50,470 nucleotides of DNA from CAYVBE01 sp964448935. Its GTDB lineage: Bacteria > Planctomycetota > Brocadiia > SM23-32. The notes under the pieces were generated by a model. That model did no database searches. It saw only the letters and a list, made by a program, of their open reading frames with translations, and was not told the DNA's origin. Positions 8,282 through 16,820 of the stretch are shown here, one piece after another; within the stretch, counting starts at the first letter, position 1, and every line of letters starts with the position of its first letter. Location: assembly GCA_964448935.1 (NCBI GenBank), contig CAYVBE010000008.1, forward strand, positions 1 through 50,470, written 5' to 3'. The position numbers and the translations under genes were made by a program.

Positions 8282-8740
8282 CTACTCCTCAGGCATGGCG
8301 ATGTCGCCGACCGTGGGCTGCTCGATGTCGGCGTAGTCCTGATAGCTCATCTTGATCGTCCTGTCGTGCGTGCCCGCGCGGAAGACGATCTCGTCCCGCT
8401 CGGCCAGGCTCGTGTCCACGAAAGTATCCAGACCGTATTCCTCGCCGAAGGGCGGCTCGGCGCCGACCTCGCAGTCCGGAAAGAGCTTCTTCATCTCGCC
8501 CTCTTCGGCCATCTCGAGGGTCTCGCCGGCGAGTTCGGACGCCTTGTCGAAGTCCACATGCCGGCTGGCGGGCACCACCAGCATGTAGGACCCCTCGGCG
8601 CCGTCGGCGATGACCGGCTTGGCGAACTTGTGCCCCGTCACGTGCTCGGCGGCCGCCACCTCCTGCGCGGTGAATGCCTGCTCGTGCTCGATGACCTCGA
8701 ACTCCACCCCCTGGTCCTTCAGATACTCTTCGATGTTCAT
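8282..8740 (-). CDS. ybaK: YbaK/EbsC-family aminoacyl-tRNA deacylase
   Basis: 152 residues covering a single YbaK/prolyl-tRNA-synthetase-associated domain. Recognisable parts are the N-terminal AFTAQEVAAAEHVTGHKFAKPVI, with the lysine of the active-site pocket, and the VVPASRHVDF strand. Members hydrolyse mischarged tRNAs in the cytoplasm. The acidic composition and conserved C-terminal YQDYADIEQPTV suggest a stand-alone variant whose tRNA specificity cannot be read from sequence. AGGAGG sits seven bases before ATG 8740. Confidence 0.82.
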   Translation of the reverse strand: MNIEEYLKDQGVEFEVIEHEQAFTAQEVAAAEHVTGHKFAKPVIADGAEGSYMLVVPASRHVDFDKASELAGETLEMAEEGEMKKLFPDCEVGAEPPFGEEYGLDTFVDTSLAERDEIVFRAGTHDRTIKMSYQDYADIEQPTVGDIAMPEE

Positions 8741-8806
8741 GGCCGTTCCTCCTACCCCAGGAAAGCCCTATGAACCGGGCGCCAATCGCCCGTGGTCCAA
8801 TTCCTT

Positions 8807-8835
8807 ACGATAGCCTACGGCGGGCGGCGCGTCAA
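8807..8835 (-). promoter_or_regulatory. Promoter of ybaK
   Basis: On the minus strand TTGACG (8835-8830) and TATCGT (8812-8807) are separated by 17 bases. A CGGGCG/CGCCCG hairpin at 8775-8791 lies in the resulting leader. Confidence 0.55.
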
Positions 8836-8867
8836 TGCCGGTTTCGGGGGTTTCGGGGGTTTCTGCC

Positions 8868-9737
8868 TCACGCCAGGTTAAGGTCGAGCTCCTGTGCGTA
8901 GTGCAGCACCTCGGAGTATTCCTCGGCGCCCACGGGGCGGCTGATGCGGGGGTAGTCGCCGGCCTTGTAGAGGGACCTGTACTGGGACATGACATTGACG
9001 TGGGCGTCGGGGGAGACACGTTCGGCGATGAAATCGAGGATGCTGCGGCTCTCGTCGGTACAACCGGGCATCACCAGGTGGCGCACCAGCAGGCCGCTCC
9101 GGGCTACGCCGTTCTCGATTCTCAAGTCGCCCACCTGCCGCTGCATCTCCAGCAGCGCCTCGCGCATACGTTCGGGATAATCCGCCGCGTGCAGGTACTT
9201 CTCGGAACTTTCGGGGTCCCAGAACTTGGCGTCGGGCATGTAGATGTCCACGGTGCCCTCCAGCAGCCGCAGCATCTCCACGCTCTCGTAGCCGCCGCAG
9301 TTGTAGACGATCGGAAGTTCCAGGCCGTCCAGCCGGGCGCGGCGCACGGCGTCCATCAGCCAGGGCGCCACGTGGCTGGGGGTGACGAAGTTGACGTTCT
9401 CGCAACCGCGCCGCTCGAGGGCCAGCATGGCGCGGGCGATGTCGGCCGGCCCGGTCTGGCTGCCCGCGCGGCCGTGGCTTATGTCGTAGTTCTGGCAGAA
9501 GACGCACAGCAGGTTGCAGCCGGCCAGGAAGATGGTGCCGGACCCGCCGCGGCCTACCAGGCAGGGCTCCTCGCCGAAATGCGGTGAGGCGCTGGAGACA
9601 AGCGGCGTGGCGCCGATGCCGCAGTAACCGGTATCCCCGGCGGGCCGATCAACCTCGCACAGGCGGGGGCAGACACGGCAAGGCCGGGCCAGCGCACAGG
9701 CCCGGGCGATCTTATCTTCGGTCGGTTTGATTTCCAT
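8868..9737 (-). CDS. PflX-like radical SAM protein
   Basis: 289 residues. The N-terminus has the cysteine-rich CRVCPRLCEVDR...GYC segment typical of the PflX group. The radical SAM motif GCNLLCVFCQNYDISH (CxxxCxxC) follows and binds the catalytic iron-sulfur cluster. The rest is a TIM barrel with NCGGYESVEMLRLLEG and MPGCTDES segments common in glycyl-radical-activase relatives. The open frame reaches 10007, but ATG 9737 begins the conserved N-terminus and lies 38 bases below a good promoter. No glycyl radical enzyme is nearby, so the substrate is unknown. Confidence 0.85.
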   Translation of the reverse strand: MEIKPTEDKIARACALARPCRVCPRLCEVDRPAGDTGYCGIGATPLVSSASPHFGEEPCLVGRGGSGTIFLAGCNLLCVFCQNYDISHGRAGSQTGPADIARAMLALERRGCENVNFVTPSHVAPWLMDAVRRARLDGLELPIVYNCGGYESVEMLRLLEGTVDIYMPDAKFWDPESSEKYLHAADYPERMREALLEMQRQVGDLRIENGVARSGLLVRHLVMPGCTDESRSILDFIAERVSPDAHVNVMSQYRSLYKAGDYPRISRPVGAEEYSEVLHYAQELDLNLA

Positions 9738-9760
9738 TTGGGCTCTGCCGAAAGTCCGAT

Positions 9761-9790
9761 TTGGACATACGGTCGAGTGTTCACTATAAT
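9761..9790 (+). promoter_or_regulatory. Promoter of the xseB-nadK-oxidoreductase operon
   Basis: TTGGAC (9761-9766) and a perfect TATAAT (9785-9790) are spaced by 18 bases. The leader to xseB would be about 115 bases. The -10 box overlaps the -10 box of the divergent promoter. Confidence 0.5.
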
Positions 9791-9811
9791 ACAGGGCTTG
9801 CACGAGGGCAA
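9783..9811 (-). promoter_or_regulatory. Divergent promoter of the radical SAM gene
   Basis: On the minus strand TTGCCC (9811-9806) and TATAGT (9788-9783) are spaced by 17 bases, giving a leader of roughly 38 bases. It shares bases 9785-9788 with the plus-strand -10 box, so the two promoters should exclude each other. Confidence 0.5.
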
Positions 9812-9909
9812 AACCTCCGTGCGATGCGAGGGCCGCGTTACCGGCGGGGATGGTGACATCTGCCTGCTGGCTGCCCATACACATCGTTCCAGTCGGGTGC
9901 GGCAATGCT

Positions 9910-10206
9910 ATGAATGAGCAACAGACCACAGAAGAGCGCGAGCCGGCCGGTTTCGAGCAGGACCTGCAGAAGCTCGAACAAACGGTCCTGAAGCTGGAAG
10001 AGGGCAATCTGCCCCTGGAAGAGTCACTGCGTCTTTACGAAGAGGGCATAGAGGCGTACCGGCGCTGTCAGGAAAAACTCCGTAGTGCGGACATCAAGGT
10101 CCGCAAACTGGTGGAAGCCCTGGACGGGGGACTGGAAGAGAAACCCTTCGAGATGCCCGACCAGGAGACTTCCTCGACGCCCGCCGACACCGAGGCAGAC
10201 GAGTGA
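9910..10206 (+). CDS. xseB: Exodeoxyribonuclease VII small subunit
   Basis: 98 residues. The core FEQDLQKLEQTVLKLEEGNLPLEESLRLYEEG is the signature of XseB, which binds the large subunit XseA in the complex that degrades single-stranded DNA. The acidic C-terminal tail is longer than usual. ATG 9910 is preferred over the upstream in-frame ATG 9850 because the conserved domain starts about 20 residues after it. XseA is not in this window. The stop overlaps the GTG of nadK, so both are translated together. Confidence 0.88.
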   Translation: MNEQQTTEEREPAGFEQDLQKLEQTVLKLEEGNLPLEESLRLYEEGIEAYRRCQEKLRSADIKVRKLVEALDGGLEEKPFEMPDQETSSTPADTEADE

Positions 10207-11030
10207 AGAAGGTTCTCATCCTCGGAAACAGGCAGAAGGCCGCGGTCCTCGAGGCCGTGGACCACATGGAGCCGTGGCTCGCCCAGAGGGCCTCCGTGCG
10301 CGTGGACCTGGATGCCGAGCGGGAGTTGGACGAGGTGGACTTCGCGGTGGTACTGGGGGGCGACGGCAGCGTCCTGCGCGCCGCCCGCCGGCTGGCCCCC
10401 CACGGCGTGCCACTGCTGGGTCTGAACGCGGGCAAGTTCGGCTTCCTGACCGAGGCCACGCTGGACGAGTTCCGGGAGGTGCTGGCCGACGTTCTGGACG
10501 GCATTTACGAGCTAAGCGAGCGCATGATGTTCCGTTGCGTGCTGGAGCGCGACGGCGAGAGCATCGTGGACGTACACGCTCTGAACGACGCCGTGATCAG
10601 CCGCACCGCCCTTTCCCGGATCATCACCATTGACTTCCAGGTGGACGGAGAGCTGGTGACCACCTACCGGGCGGACGGGCTGATTGTGGCCACGCCCGTG
10701 GGCTCGACGGCGCACAGCCTGGCCGCAGGCGGGCCGATCCTGTACCCGCAGCTCGAGGGCATGGTGGTGACGCCCATCTGCCCCCACACACTGAGCAACC
10801 GCCCGCTGGTGCTGCCGCCGGGGCTGGGCGTGAGCCTGAGCGCCCGCGATTTCGCCCAGACGCCCGCCCTGACTGTAGACGGACAGGTGAGCGAGGAGAT
10901 TCAGGAGGGCGACGTGGCGACCATTGCTGAGTCGGAGACTCCGTTGCGGTTGATCCGCACGGGCAGGAACAAGTTTTTCGAGACGCTGCGCAACAAGTTG
11001 GACTGGAGGGGGCAGCCACGCTATGTCTAA
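10203..11030 (+). CDS. nadK: NAD kinase
   Basis: 275 residues. LGGDGSVLRAAR is the GGDG nucleotide-binding motif, ALNDAVISR the NE/D motif, and DGLIVATPVGSTAHSLAAGGP the glycine-rich block typical of polyphosphate/ATP NAD kinases. The enzyme makes NADP in the cytosol. It starts at GTG 10203, overlapping the xseB stop by four bases, and its end overlaps the ferredoxin gene by eight bases. Lying directly before a ferredoxin-dependent oxidoreductase, it may link NADP supply to reduced-ferredoxin metabolism. Confidence 0.93.
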   Translation: MKKVLILGNRQKAAVLEAVDHMEPWLAQRASVRVDLDAERELDEVDFAVVLGGDGSVLRAARRLAPHGVPLLGLNAGKFGFLTEATLDEFREVLADVLDGIYELSERMMFRCVLERDGESIVDVHALNDAVISRTALSRIITIDFQVDGELVTTYRADGLIVATPVGSTAHSLAAGGPILYPQLEGMVVTPICPHTLSNRPLVLPPGLGVSLSARDFAQTPALTVDGQVSEEIQEGDVATIAESETPLRLIRTGRNKFFETLRNKLDWRGQPRYV

Positions 11031-11271
11031 GCGATTCCGCATAGAGATCTCGTCCCGCTTCTGCAAGGGCTGCGCCCTCTGCGTGGAGTTCTGCCCGCAG
11101 GGCAAACTCTACATCGAGGAGAAGCCCAACGAATACGGCATACAGGCCGCCGCCGTGCGGCGGGAGGTGGAGTGCAACGGCTGCACGCGGTGCGCGGTGA
11201 TGTGTCCCGACGCGGCCATCCAGATAGTCCGCGTGGACGAACCCGTCCCGAGCGAAACCGGTTCGGATTGA
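11023..11271 (+). CDS. 2-oxoacid:ferredoxin oxidoreductase delta subunit (4Fe-4S ferredoxin)
   Basis: 82 residues with two 4Fe-4S motifs, CKGCALCVEFCPQG and CNGCTRCAVMCPDAA, each ending in CP. It matches the small ferredoxin-like delta subunit that relays electrons from the thiamine-diphosphate centre to soluble ferredoxin. The gene overlaps the end of nadK by eight bases and is followed after six bases by the alpha subunit. Confidence 0.9.
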   Translation: MSKRFRIEISSRFCKGCALCVEFCPQGKLYIEEKPNEYGIQAAAVRREVECNGCTRCAVMCPDAAIQIVRVDEPVPSETGSD

Positions 11272-11277
11272 GGGCCG

Positions 11278-12369
11278 ATGGGTCAGCAACAGGCACAGCG
11301 CGTTCTGGTCTCCGGCAACGAGGCCGCCGGGGAGGCGGCCATACGGGCCGGATGCCGGTTCTACGCCGGCTACCCCATCACGCCCCAGAACGAGCTGACC
11401 GCCTACATGGCCGACCAGTTGCCGCAGCGGGGCGGCGTGTTCATACAGGCCGAGAGCGAAGTGGCCGCCATCAACATGCTCTACGGCGCCAGCGCCGCCG
11501 GAGCCCGCTGCATGACCTCCAGCAGCAGCCCCGGCATCAGCCTGAAGCAAGAAGGCATTTCCTACCTGGCGGGCAGCGAACTGCCGGCCGTCATCCTGAA
11601 CGTGCAGAGGGGCGGGCCGGGACTGGGCAACATCGCCCCCTCGCAGGGCGACTACTTCCAGGCCACCCGCGGCGGCGGCCACGGCGACTACCGCTGCATC
11701 GTGCTGGCCCCGGCCGGGGTGCAGGAGTTCTGCGACCTGACCTACCTGGCCTTTGATCTGGCCGACCGCTACCGCAACCCCGTGATCGTGCTGAGCGATG
11801 GCATGATCGGCCAGATGATGGAGCCGGTCAGCTTTGACCATCTGCCCGAGCCGGAGCCCCCGCCGAAACCGTGGGCCCTGACCGGCGAACCGGGCCGCGC
11901 GCGAAACGTGGTGAAGTCTTTCGTCGCGGAGGCGGAAGATATGGCGCAGTTCCACCGGAAGTTCCTGGCCAGACACCGTCGGATCGCCGAGGAGGAGGTC
12001 CGTTTCGAGCTGGCGGGCCCGGAGGACGCGGAGGTGCTGCTGGTGGCCTACGGCACCAGCGCCCGCATCTGCCGCCAGGTGGTGGAGCGGCCGCCGCGGG
12101 AGCTGCCGTTCAGCGTTGCGCTGTTCCGGCCCATCACGCTCTGGCCCTTCCCCTCCCCGCCGCTGGCGGAGCTGGCCGAGCGGGTGCGGGGCATAATGGT
12201 GGTGGAGATGAGCGCGGGGCAACTGGTGGAAGACGTGCGCCTGGCCGTCGAGGGACGCTGCCCCGTCGAACTGCTGTCCAGCCTGGGGGGCCTGCTGCCC
12301 GAGGCGGGACAGGTGACCAAGGAGCTGATCTCCCTCTTCGATGATTCCTCCCAACGAGGGGAACGATGA
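11278..12369 (+). CDS. korA: 2-oxoacid:ferredoxin oxidoreductase alpha subunit (VorB/KorA type)
   Basis: 363 residues. The N-terminus GNEAAGEAAIRAGCRFYAGYPITPQNEL is the alpha-subunit signature, and TSSSSPGISLKQEG and NVQRGGPGLGN line the thiamine diphosphate and coenzyme A region. The complex oxidatively decarboxylates a 2-oxoacid with coenzyme A and reduces ferredoxin. The GYPITPQNE version is commonly annotated as the branched-chain (VorB) or 2-oxoglutarate enzyme, and the sequence alone does not decide between them. The stop overlaps the next start (ATGA). Confidence 0.9.
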   Translation: MGQQQAQRVLVSGNEAAGEAAIRAGCRFYAGYPITPQNELTAYMADQLPQRGGVFIQAESEVAAINMLYGASAAGARCMTSSSSPGISLKQEGISYLAGSELPAVILNVQRGGPGLGNIAPSQGDYFQATRGGGHGDYRCIVLAPAGVQEFCDLTYLAFDLADRYRNPVIVLSDGMIGQMMEPVSFDHLPEPEPPPKPWALTGEPGRARNVVKSFVAEAEDMAQFHRKFLARHRRIAEEEVRFELAGPEDAEVLLVAYGTSARICRQVVERPPRELPFSVALFRPITLWPFPSPPLAELAERVRGIMVVEMSAGQLVEDVRLAVEGRCPVELLSSLGGLLPEAGQVTKELISLFDDSSQRGER

Positions 12370-13148
12370 GAACAAAAGAGAAGACCAGAAGCACGGTAAC
12401 GCCGCTCTACCGCCGGCCCGCGTGCATGACCGACGTCCGGTCGCATTACTGCGCCGGCTGCGGCCACGCCACGCTGCACCGGCTGCTGGCGGAGGCGCTG
12501 GAGGAGCTGGACATCCGGGAGCGGACCATCGGCATTGCACCGGTGGGCTGCGCCGTGCTCGCGTACGATTACATAGACATTGACTGGAGCGAGGCCGCCC
12601 ACGGCCGCCCGCCCGCCGTGGCCACCGGTCTGAAGCGGATGCTTCCGCAGAAGGTGGTGTTCACCTACCAGGGCGATGGGGATCTGGCCTCCATCGGCAT
12701 GGCGGAGACCATACACGCCGCCAACCGGGGGGAGAACATAAGCATCATCTTCGTCAACAATGCCGTCTACGCCATGACCAACGGCCAGATGGCGCCCACC
12801 ACGCTGGTGGGGCAGAAGACGGCCACCACCCCCCGCGGCCGGGACGAGGCGACCACGGGCCGGCCCATCCGCATGTGCGAGTTGCTGGATCAGCTTGCCG
12901 GCCCCGCCCTGCTGGCCCGCACCACGGTGACGTCGCCGGCGCGAATCCGGGAGACCAAACGGCTGATGAAGAAGGCCCTGCGCTACCAGATGGACGGCAC
13001 GGGCTTCAGCCTGGTGGAGGTGCTCTCCCCCTGCCCCACCTACTGGCGCATGAGCCCCATCGAGTGTTTCCGCCACATCGAGGAAGTGCTGACCCGGGTA
13101 TTCCCCCTGGGCGTGATCCGCGACGCGAAGGCAGAGAACCATGAGTGA
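12366..13148 (+). CDS. korB: 2-oxoacid:ferredoxin oxidoreductase beta subunit, thiamine-diphosphate binding
   Basis: 260 residues. YCAGCGHATLHRLL near the N-terminus and the GDGDLASIG...NNAVYAMTNGQ block (GDG-x-NN) bind thiamine diphosphate and magnesium. APTTLVGQKTATTPRGRD is typical of 2-oxoglutarate or branched-chain enzymes. It starts by ATGA overlap with the alpha gene and its end overlaps the gamma gene by eight bases. Confidence 0.92.
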   Translation: MRTKEKTRSTVTPLYRRPACMTDVRSHYCAGCGHATLHRLLAEALEELDIRERTIGIAPVGCAVLAYDYIDIDWSEAAHGRPPAVATGLKRMLPQKVVFTYQGDGDLASIGMAETIHAANRGENISIIFVNNAVYAMTNGQMAPTTLVGQKTATTPRGRDEATTGRPIRMCELLDQLAGPALLARTTVTSPARIRETKRLMKKALRYQMDGTGFSLVEVLSPCPTYWRMSPIECFRHIEEVLTRVFPLGVIRDAKAENHE

Positions 13149-13734
13149 AGCCCAGCCGCAGCCGGACAGCGCCGCTCTCAACGGCGAGCGACGCATCATA
13201 GCCGCCGGCTTCGGCGGTCAGGGCGCACTGACCCTGGGCAAGCTGCTGTGCGTGGCGGCCATGAACGAGGGCCGCATGGTCACCTACCTGCCCTCCTACG
13301 GCGCCGAGGTGCGCGGAGGCACGGCCAACTGCCAGGTGGTGCTCAGCCCGAAGCCCATCTACAGCCCCGTGGTGGAGCGGGCGGACGCCCTTCTCATGCT
13401 CAACCAGCTCTCCTACGAGCGGTTCCTAACCCGGCTGAAGCGCGGCGGGGTGGCCGTCGTCAACTCCTCCAGCGTGGACCTGGCGCAGTGCAACCGCGCG
13501 CCCGGCGCGGAACTGCTGGCCGTGCCCGCCGGCGAGGTGGCGGCCCGGATGGGCGAGGTGCGGGCGGCGAACATCATACTGCTGGGGGCGTACGTGGAGT
13601 TCTGCTCCCTGGTCACGGTCGAGAGCTGCCGCGAGGCGCTGAAGGACAAGTTCAGCGGGCGGGAAGACCTGCTGGAACTCAACCTGCGTGCGCTGGAGGA
13701 AGGACGACGGCAGGTGGCCGGCCCCGCGGATTGA
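13141..13734 (+). CDS. korC: 2-oxoacid:ferredoxin oxidoreductase gamma subunit
   Basis: 197 residues. AAGFGGQGALTLGKLL near the N-terminus and YLPSYGAEVRGGTANCQVVLS are hallmarks of the gamma subunit, which completes the catalytic heterotetramer. It is the last gene of the operon that begins with xseB and is convergent with the next gene, seven bases away. Confidence 0.92.
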   Translation: MSEAQPQPDSAALNGERRIIAAGFGGQGALTLGKLLCVAAMNEGRMVTYLPSYGAEVRGGTANCQVVLSPKPIYSPVVERADALLMLNQLSYERFLTRLKRGGVAVVNSSSVDLAQCNRAPGAELLAVPAGEVAARMGEVRAANIILLGAYVEFCSLVTVESCREALKDKFSGREDLLELNLRALEEGRRQVAGPAD

Positions 13735-13740
13735 GCCCCG

Positions 13741-14946
13741 TCACCGCTGCACCAGTCGGTACTGCGCCATGACTGCCCGGATGGGCTCATAGCCCTGTGC
13801 GTACCGGCAGCGCATCTCGGGGAAAGCGTAAGACCCCACGTCCCAGAACACCCTGCGGCTGCCCTCCTCGCCCAGTTGCAGCGTGACCCACCAGTTGCTG
13901 CTCTCGCCCGCGATCTCCCACTCCAGGGGGAAGTCCATGTAGTCAACCACCACGGCCTCCGCGTCCGCCAGCGTGCTGCCCTGCACCCGGACGACTTCCC
14001 CCGGCAGCAGGCGGTTGGCCTGCTGAACCAGCGTGGGCCAGACGTCCGGCACCAGACACAGCACGTGCTGCGAAGTCTCGAAGGCGTAAGCGATCGGCAC
14101 GCGCACCGTCCTGTTCCCCACCGGCAACCTCACGGACCTGAGCCCCGATGGCACCAGCCGTCGGCCGACACGTATGACGTCGTCCGTGAACCGCACGTTC
14201 AGCACGCCGGGGTCCCGCAGATTCCGATAGACCGTTCCCGGACCGTAATCGCCGTAGACCTTGGCGCCGTCCAGCCCGTGGAACTGACCGGCCAGCTCGG
14301 CCGCCTCAACCAGGGCGGCCTGGGGGCTCATAGGATTCACCGTCACCTCCAGGGCCTCCATTTGCCCCTCCTGGTGCGAGCAGGGGAACCGGAGCGTCTG
14401 CGTGCCCGGGTCCTGAATGAGGGCGGCCGTCTGCTTGCCCGGCAGAGAGACGCGCAGCTCGTGCTGCACGTCGGCACGGATGGTGTTCCCGGCGGACAAG
14501 GCCTCCACAAGGACGTACCTTTGAAGGCGCCGCCCTCCCGGCAGCTGGCCCTCGATGACCAGTTGCTGCCCGGCGCCGATGACGGGCCTCTGGGCGCCGC
14601 CGGACCCGAAGATGACCCGAAGAGCCTCCGCGTTGGAGCGCGGCACCAGGCAGACGAGGTTGGCCCCCGTGCGGAATGCGACCGCCGTCTGATACGTCCG
14701 GCCGCCCAACTCCAGATCGGGCAGGGAGTCGGCAACGGAGAAGGAGCCGGTGTAGGTGTCCCGGAAGCGGACCGGAGCCTGGATGCTCTCCCCGGCGGCC
14801 CGGTAAACGGCCATCGCCGGCAGGGTTCGGTAGGGCTGCATGGGCACCCTGACCGGTTGCGCTTCCTCGGCGCCTTCCCCCCCCGCAAAAACCGACACTG
14901 CCACGATCGCCACCGCCAGCGTCACTGCACATATCGTTCTTCCCAT
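13741..14946 (-). CDS. Secreted hypothetical protein
   Basis: 401 residues, family not recognised. The N-terminus MGRTICAVTLAVAIVAVSVFA is a clear signal peptide, so the protein is exported. The rest looks beta-rich, with repeated segments around FRDTYTGSFSV and VRVPIAYAF-type strands and no membrane segment or catalytic motif that I can name. Two similar-sized halves (about residues 50-210 and 220-395) may be related domains, each with a PxxR-V strand pattern, but this is a guess. It stands alone after the thiC-nadA-activator run on the same strand. Confidence 0.7.
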   Translation of the reverse strand: MGRTICAVTLAVAIVAVSVFAGGEGAEEAQPVRVPMQPYRTLPAMAVYRAAGESIQAPVRFRDTYTGSFSVADSLPDLELGGRTYQTAVAFRTGANLVCLVPRSNAEALRVIFGSGGAQRPVIGAGQQLVIEGQLPGGRRLQRYVLVEALSAGNTIRADVQHELRVSLPGKQTAALIQDPGTQTLRFPCSHQEGQMEALEVTVNPMSPQAALVEAAELAGQFHGLDGAKVYGDYGPGTVYRNLRDPGVLNVRFTDDVIRVGRRLVPSGLRSVRLPVGNRTVRVPIAYAFETSQHVLCLVPDVWPTLVQQANRLLPGEVVRVQGSTLADAEAVVVDYMDFPLEWEIAGESSNWWVTLQLGEEGSRRVFWDVGSYAFPEMRCRYAQGYEPIRAVMAQYRLVQR

Positions 14947-15009
14947 GGTCTGCCCCGCTGCTATCGGCCGAAAATGTCCTCTTTCATGATACCGGCCGCC
15001 CCCCGTCTG

Positions 15010-15849
15010 TCAACCTGCCGGACGGGCGGGTCCTTCCTCGGTTTGCTCTTCGGCGGCCAGCAGTGCGGCGCCGAGGGCCGTGGCGAACTGGGCGCAGGGC
15101 GGCACCAGCACCCGCGTGTCCAGCCGCCGGCCGACCGCCCGCCGCAGCGCGGTGCTGTGCGACGGCCCACCGTCCAACAGCACCTCCGGGCGCCACCGGC
15201 AGCCCTCCGCCAGGCCCGCCACCTGCGCCGCCACGGAGTCGAACAGCCCGGCCGCCACGCGCTCCGGCGGGGTGCGGCGGGCCAGCAGTGACACGACCTC
15301 CGATTCCGCGAACACGGTGCAGGTGCTGTTCAGCCGGGCCGGCTCGTCCGCTGCGAGCGCCAGTCGGTCGAGTCCCGCCAGGTCCACCTGCAGCGCCCGT
15401 GCCATGACCTCCAGAAACCGCCCGGTGCCCGCCGCGCAGCGGTCGTTCATGGCAAAATCCTGAACCAGGCCCTCGTCGTCGAAGGTTATGACCTTGCTGT
15501 CCTGGCCGCCCACGTCTATGACTGTGCGGATGCGCCCGTCGAGCCGCTCCGGCACGGGGGCGGAGCCGAAGACCTGCTCGAGCAAGCCCCAGTTCCGGCG
15601 CAGCCAGCCCGCCCCGACGGCGTTCGCCATGATCTCGCTCACCCGCAGGTGCGCCCCGGGCACCAGCTCCCGGCCGTAGCCCGTAGCGCACAGCCTGCCC
15701 TCGATGCCCAACCGCTCCAGCAGGCGCCCGCACTGCCGGGCAATGTCGGCGCCGGTCGCTTCCACCAGACGCTGCACGGGCCGACCGTCGCGCACGGCCA
15801 GAACCTTCACGGCCGTGCTGCCCACGTCTATGCCGATCGTCGCGCTCAC
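15010..15849 (-). CDS. Acyl-CoA dehydratase activator (BadF/BadG/BcrA/BcrD ATPase family)
   Basis: 279 residues. ATIGIDVGSTAVKVL is the phosphate-1 motif of the ASKHA ATPase fold, and VIDVGGQDSKVI the second. The two cysteines that hold a 4Fe-4S cluster between subunits are visible in NDRCAAGTGRFLEVMA and LNSTCTVFAESEV. Family members use ATP to fire electrons into 2-hydroxyacyl-CoA dehydratases or benzoyl-CoA reductases. No dehydratase subunits lie in the window, so the partner is unknown. GTG 15849 is chosen because GGGGGGAG sits eight bases upstream and the fold starts right there; the longer open frame to 16302 is antisense to nothing conserved. Confidence 0.85.
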   Translation of the reverse strand: MSATIGIDVGSTAVKVLAVRDGRPVQRLVEATGADIARQCGRLLERLGIEGRLCATGYGRELVPGAHLRVSEIMANAVGAGWLRRNWGLLEQVFGSAPVPERLDGRIRTVIDVGGQDSKVITFDDEGLVQDFAMNDRCAAGTGRFLEVMARALQVDLAGLDRLALAADEPARLNSTCTVFAESEVVSLLARRTPPERVAAGLFDSVAAQVAGLAEGCRWRPEVLLDGGPSHSTALRRAVGRRLDTRVLVPPCAQFATALGAALLAAEEQTEEGPARPAG

Positions 15850-15896
15850 GCGAAGAACTCCCCCCGGCGGGTTGCAGTAGGACGGAGCGGGCTCAA

Positions 15897-16817
15897 CTAT
15901 ACCTGTAGCATCCTCTCCAGGGCGGCGCGGGCGGGTTCGCGGACCTCCTGGGCCACCTGCACGACGTTGCTCATGCGGTCCAGCGCACGGCGCACGGAGC
16001 TGAGGGTGGTCAGTTTCATGGAGCTGCAGATGCTGCCCGTGGCGTAGAATTGCTTGCGGGGATTCTGCTCCCGCAGTGGGTGAAGCAGACCCTCCTCGGT
16101 GCCGACGATGAACCCGCGGGCGTCCGACTCTGCGGCGTGGTCGAGCATCTGGGCCGTGCTGCCCACGAAGTCCGCCAGCCGGCGCACCTGGGGGCTGCAC
16201 TCCGGATGAACCATGACCACCGCGCCCCCGTGCAGCCGTTTCAGGTCGCGGATGGCGGCCGCGCTGACGCCGGGATCGTGCACGTAACAGTAACCGTCCC
16301 AAGGGGTGACGGTCTTATCGGTCTGCTCGGCCACGTAGGAGGCCAGGTTGCGGTCCGGCACAAACAACACGTGCTGCTCGGAGAGGGAGTTAACCACGGA
16401 GACTGCGTTGGAGGAGGTGCAGCAGATGTCGGAAACGGCTTTGACCTCCGCAAGGCTGTTGACGTAGCTGACCACCGCCGTATCCTCGGACAGATCTTTC
16501 AGGCGCTCTCGGACGGCCTGCGCGGTGGCCATTTCGGCCATCTGGCAGCCGGCCGCGGGTTCGGGCAGCAGGACGGTCTTGTCGGGATTCAGGATGGCGG
16601 CGGTCTCGGCCATGAAACGCACGCCGCAGAAGACAATGACGTCGGCGTCGGTCTCCACTGCGCGGCGGCTCAGGCCCAGGGAATCGCCGGTGAAATCCGC
16701 CACCTGCTGGACGGAGGACCGCTGATAGACGTGGGCCAGTATGACGGCGTTGCGGGTGCGCTTCAGCTCGGCGATCTGGGGCCTCAGGACGGAGGCGTCC
16801 GTATCTGCGAAACCCAT
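15897..16817 (-). CDS. nadA: Quinolinate synthase
   Basis: 306 residues, the normal size. LAHVYQRSSVQQVADFTGDSL is the family's AHYYQ-like start. The three cysteines for the 4Fe-4S cluster appear in VIVFCGVRFMAE, SDICCTSSNA and GSICSSMKL, and MVHPECSP is also conserved. The enzyme condenses iminoaspartate with dihydroxyacetone phosphate in NAD synthesis. No nadB or nadC is in view. It follows thiC by three bases, so both belong to one transcript. Confidence 0.95.
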   Translation of the reverse strand: MGFADTDASVLRPQIAELKRTRNAVILAHVYQRSSVQQVADFTGDSLGLSRRAVETDADVIVFCGVRFMAETAAILNPDKTVLLPEPAAGCQMAEMATAQAVRERLKDLSEDTAVVSYVNSLAEVKAVSDICCTSSNAVSVVNSLSEQHVLFVPDRNLASYVAEQTDKTVTPWDGYCYVHDPGVSAAAIRDLKRLHGGAVVMVHPECSPQVRRLADFVGSTAQMLDHAAESDARGFIVGTEEGLLHPLREQNPRKQFYATGSICSSMKLTTLSSVRRALDRMSNVVQVAQEVREPARAALERMLQV

Positions 16818-16820
16818 GGC

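Noticed and set aside
9738..10007. Longer start for the radical SAM protein at 10007
   Set aside because: The extension would be antisense to xseB and run through the divergent promoters. The conserved N-terminus begins at 9737.
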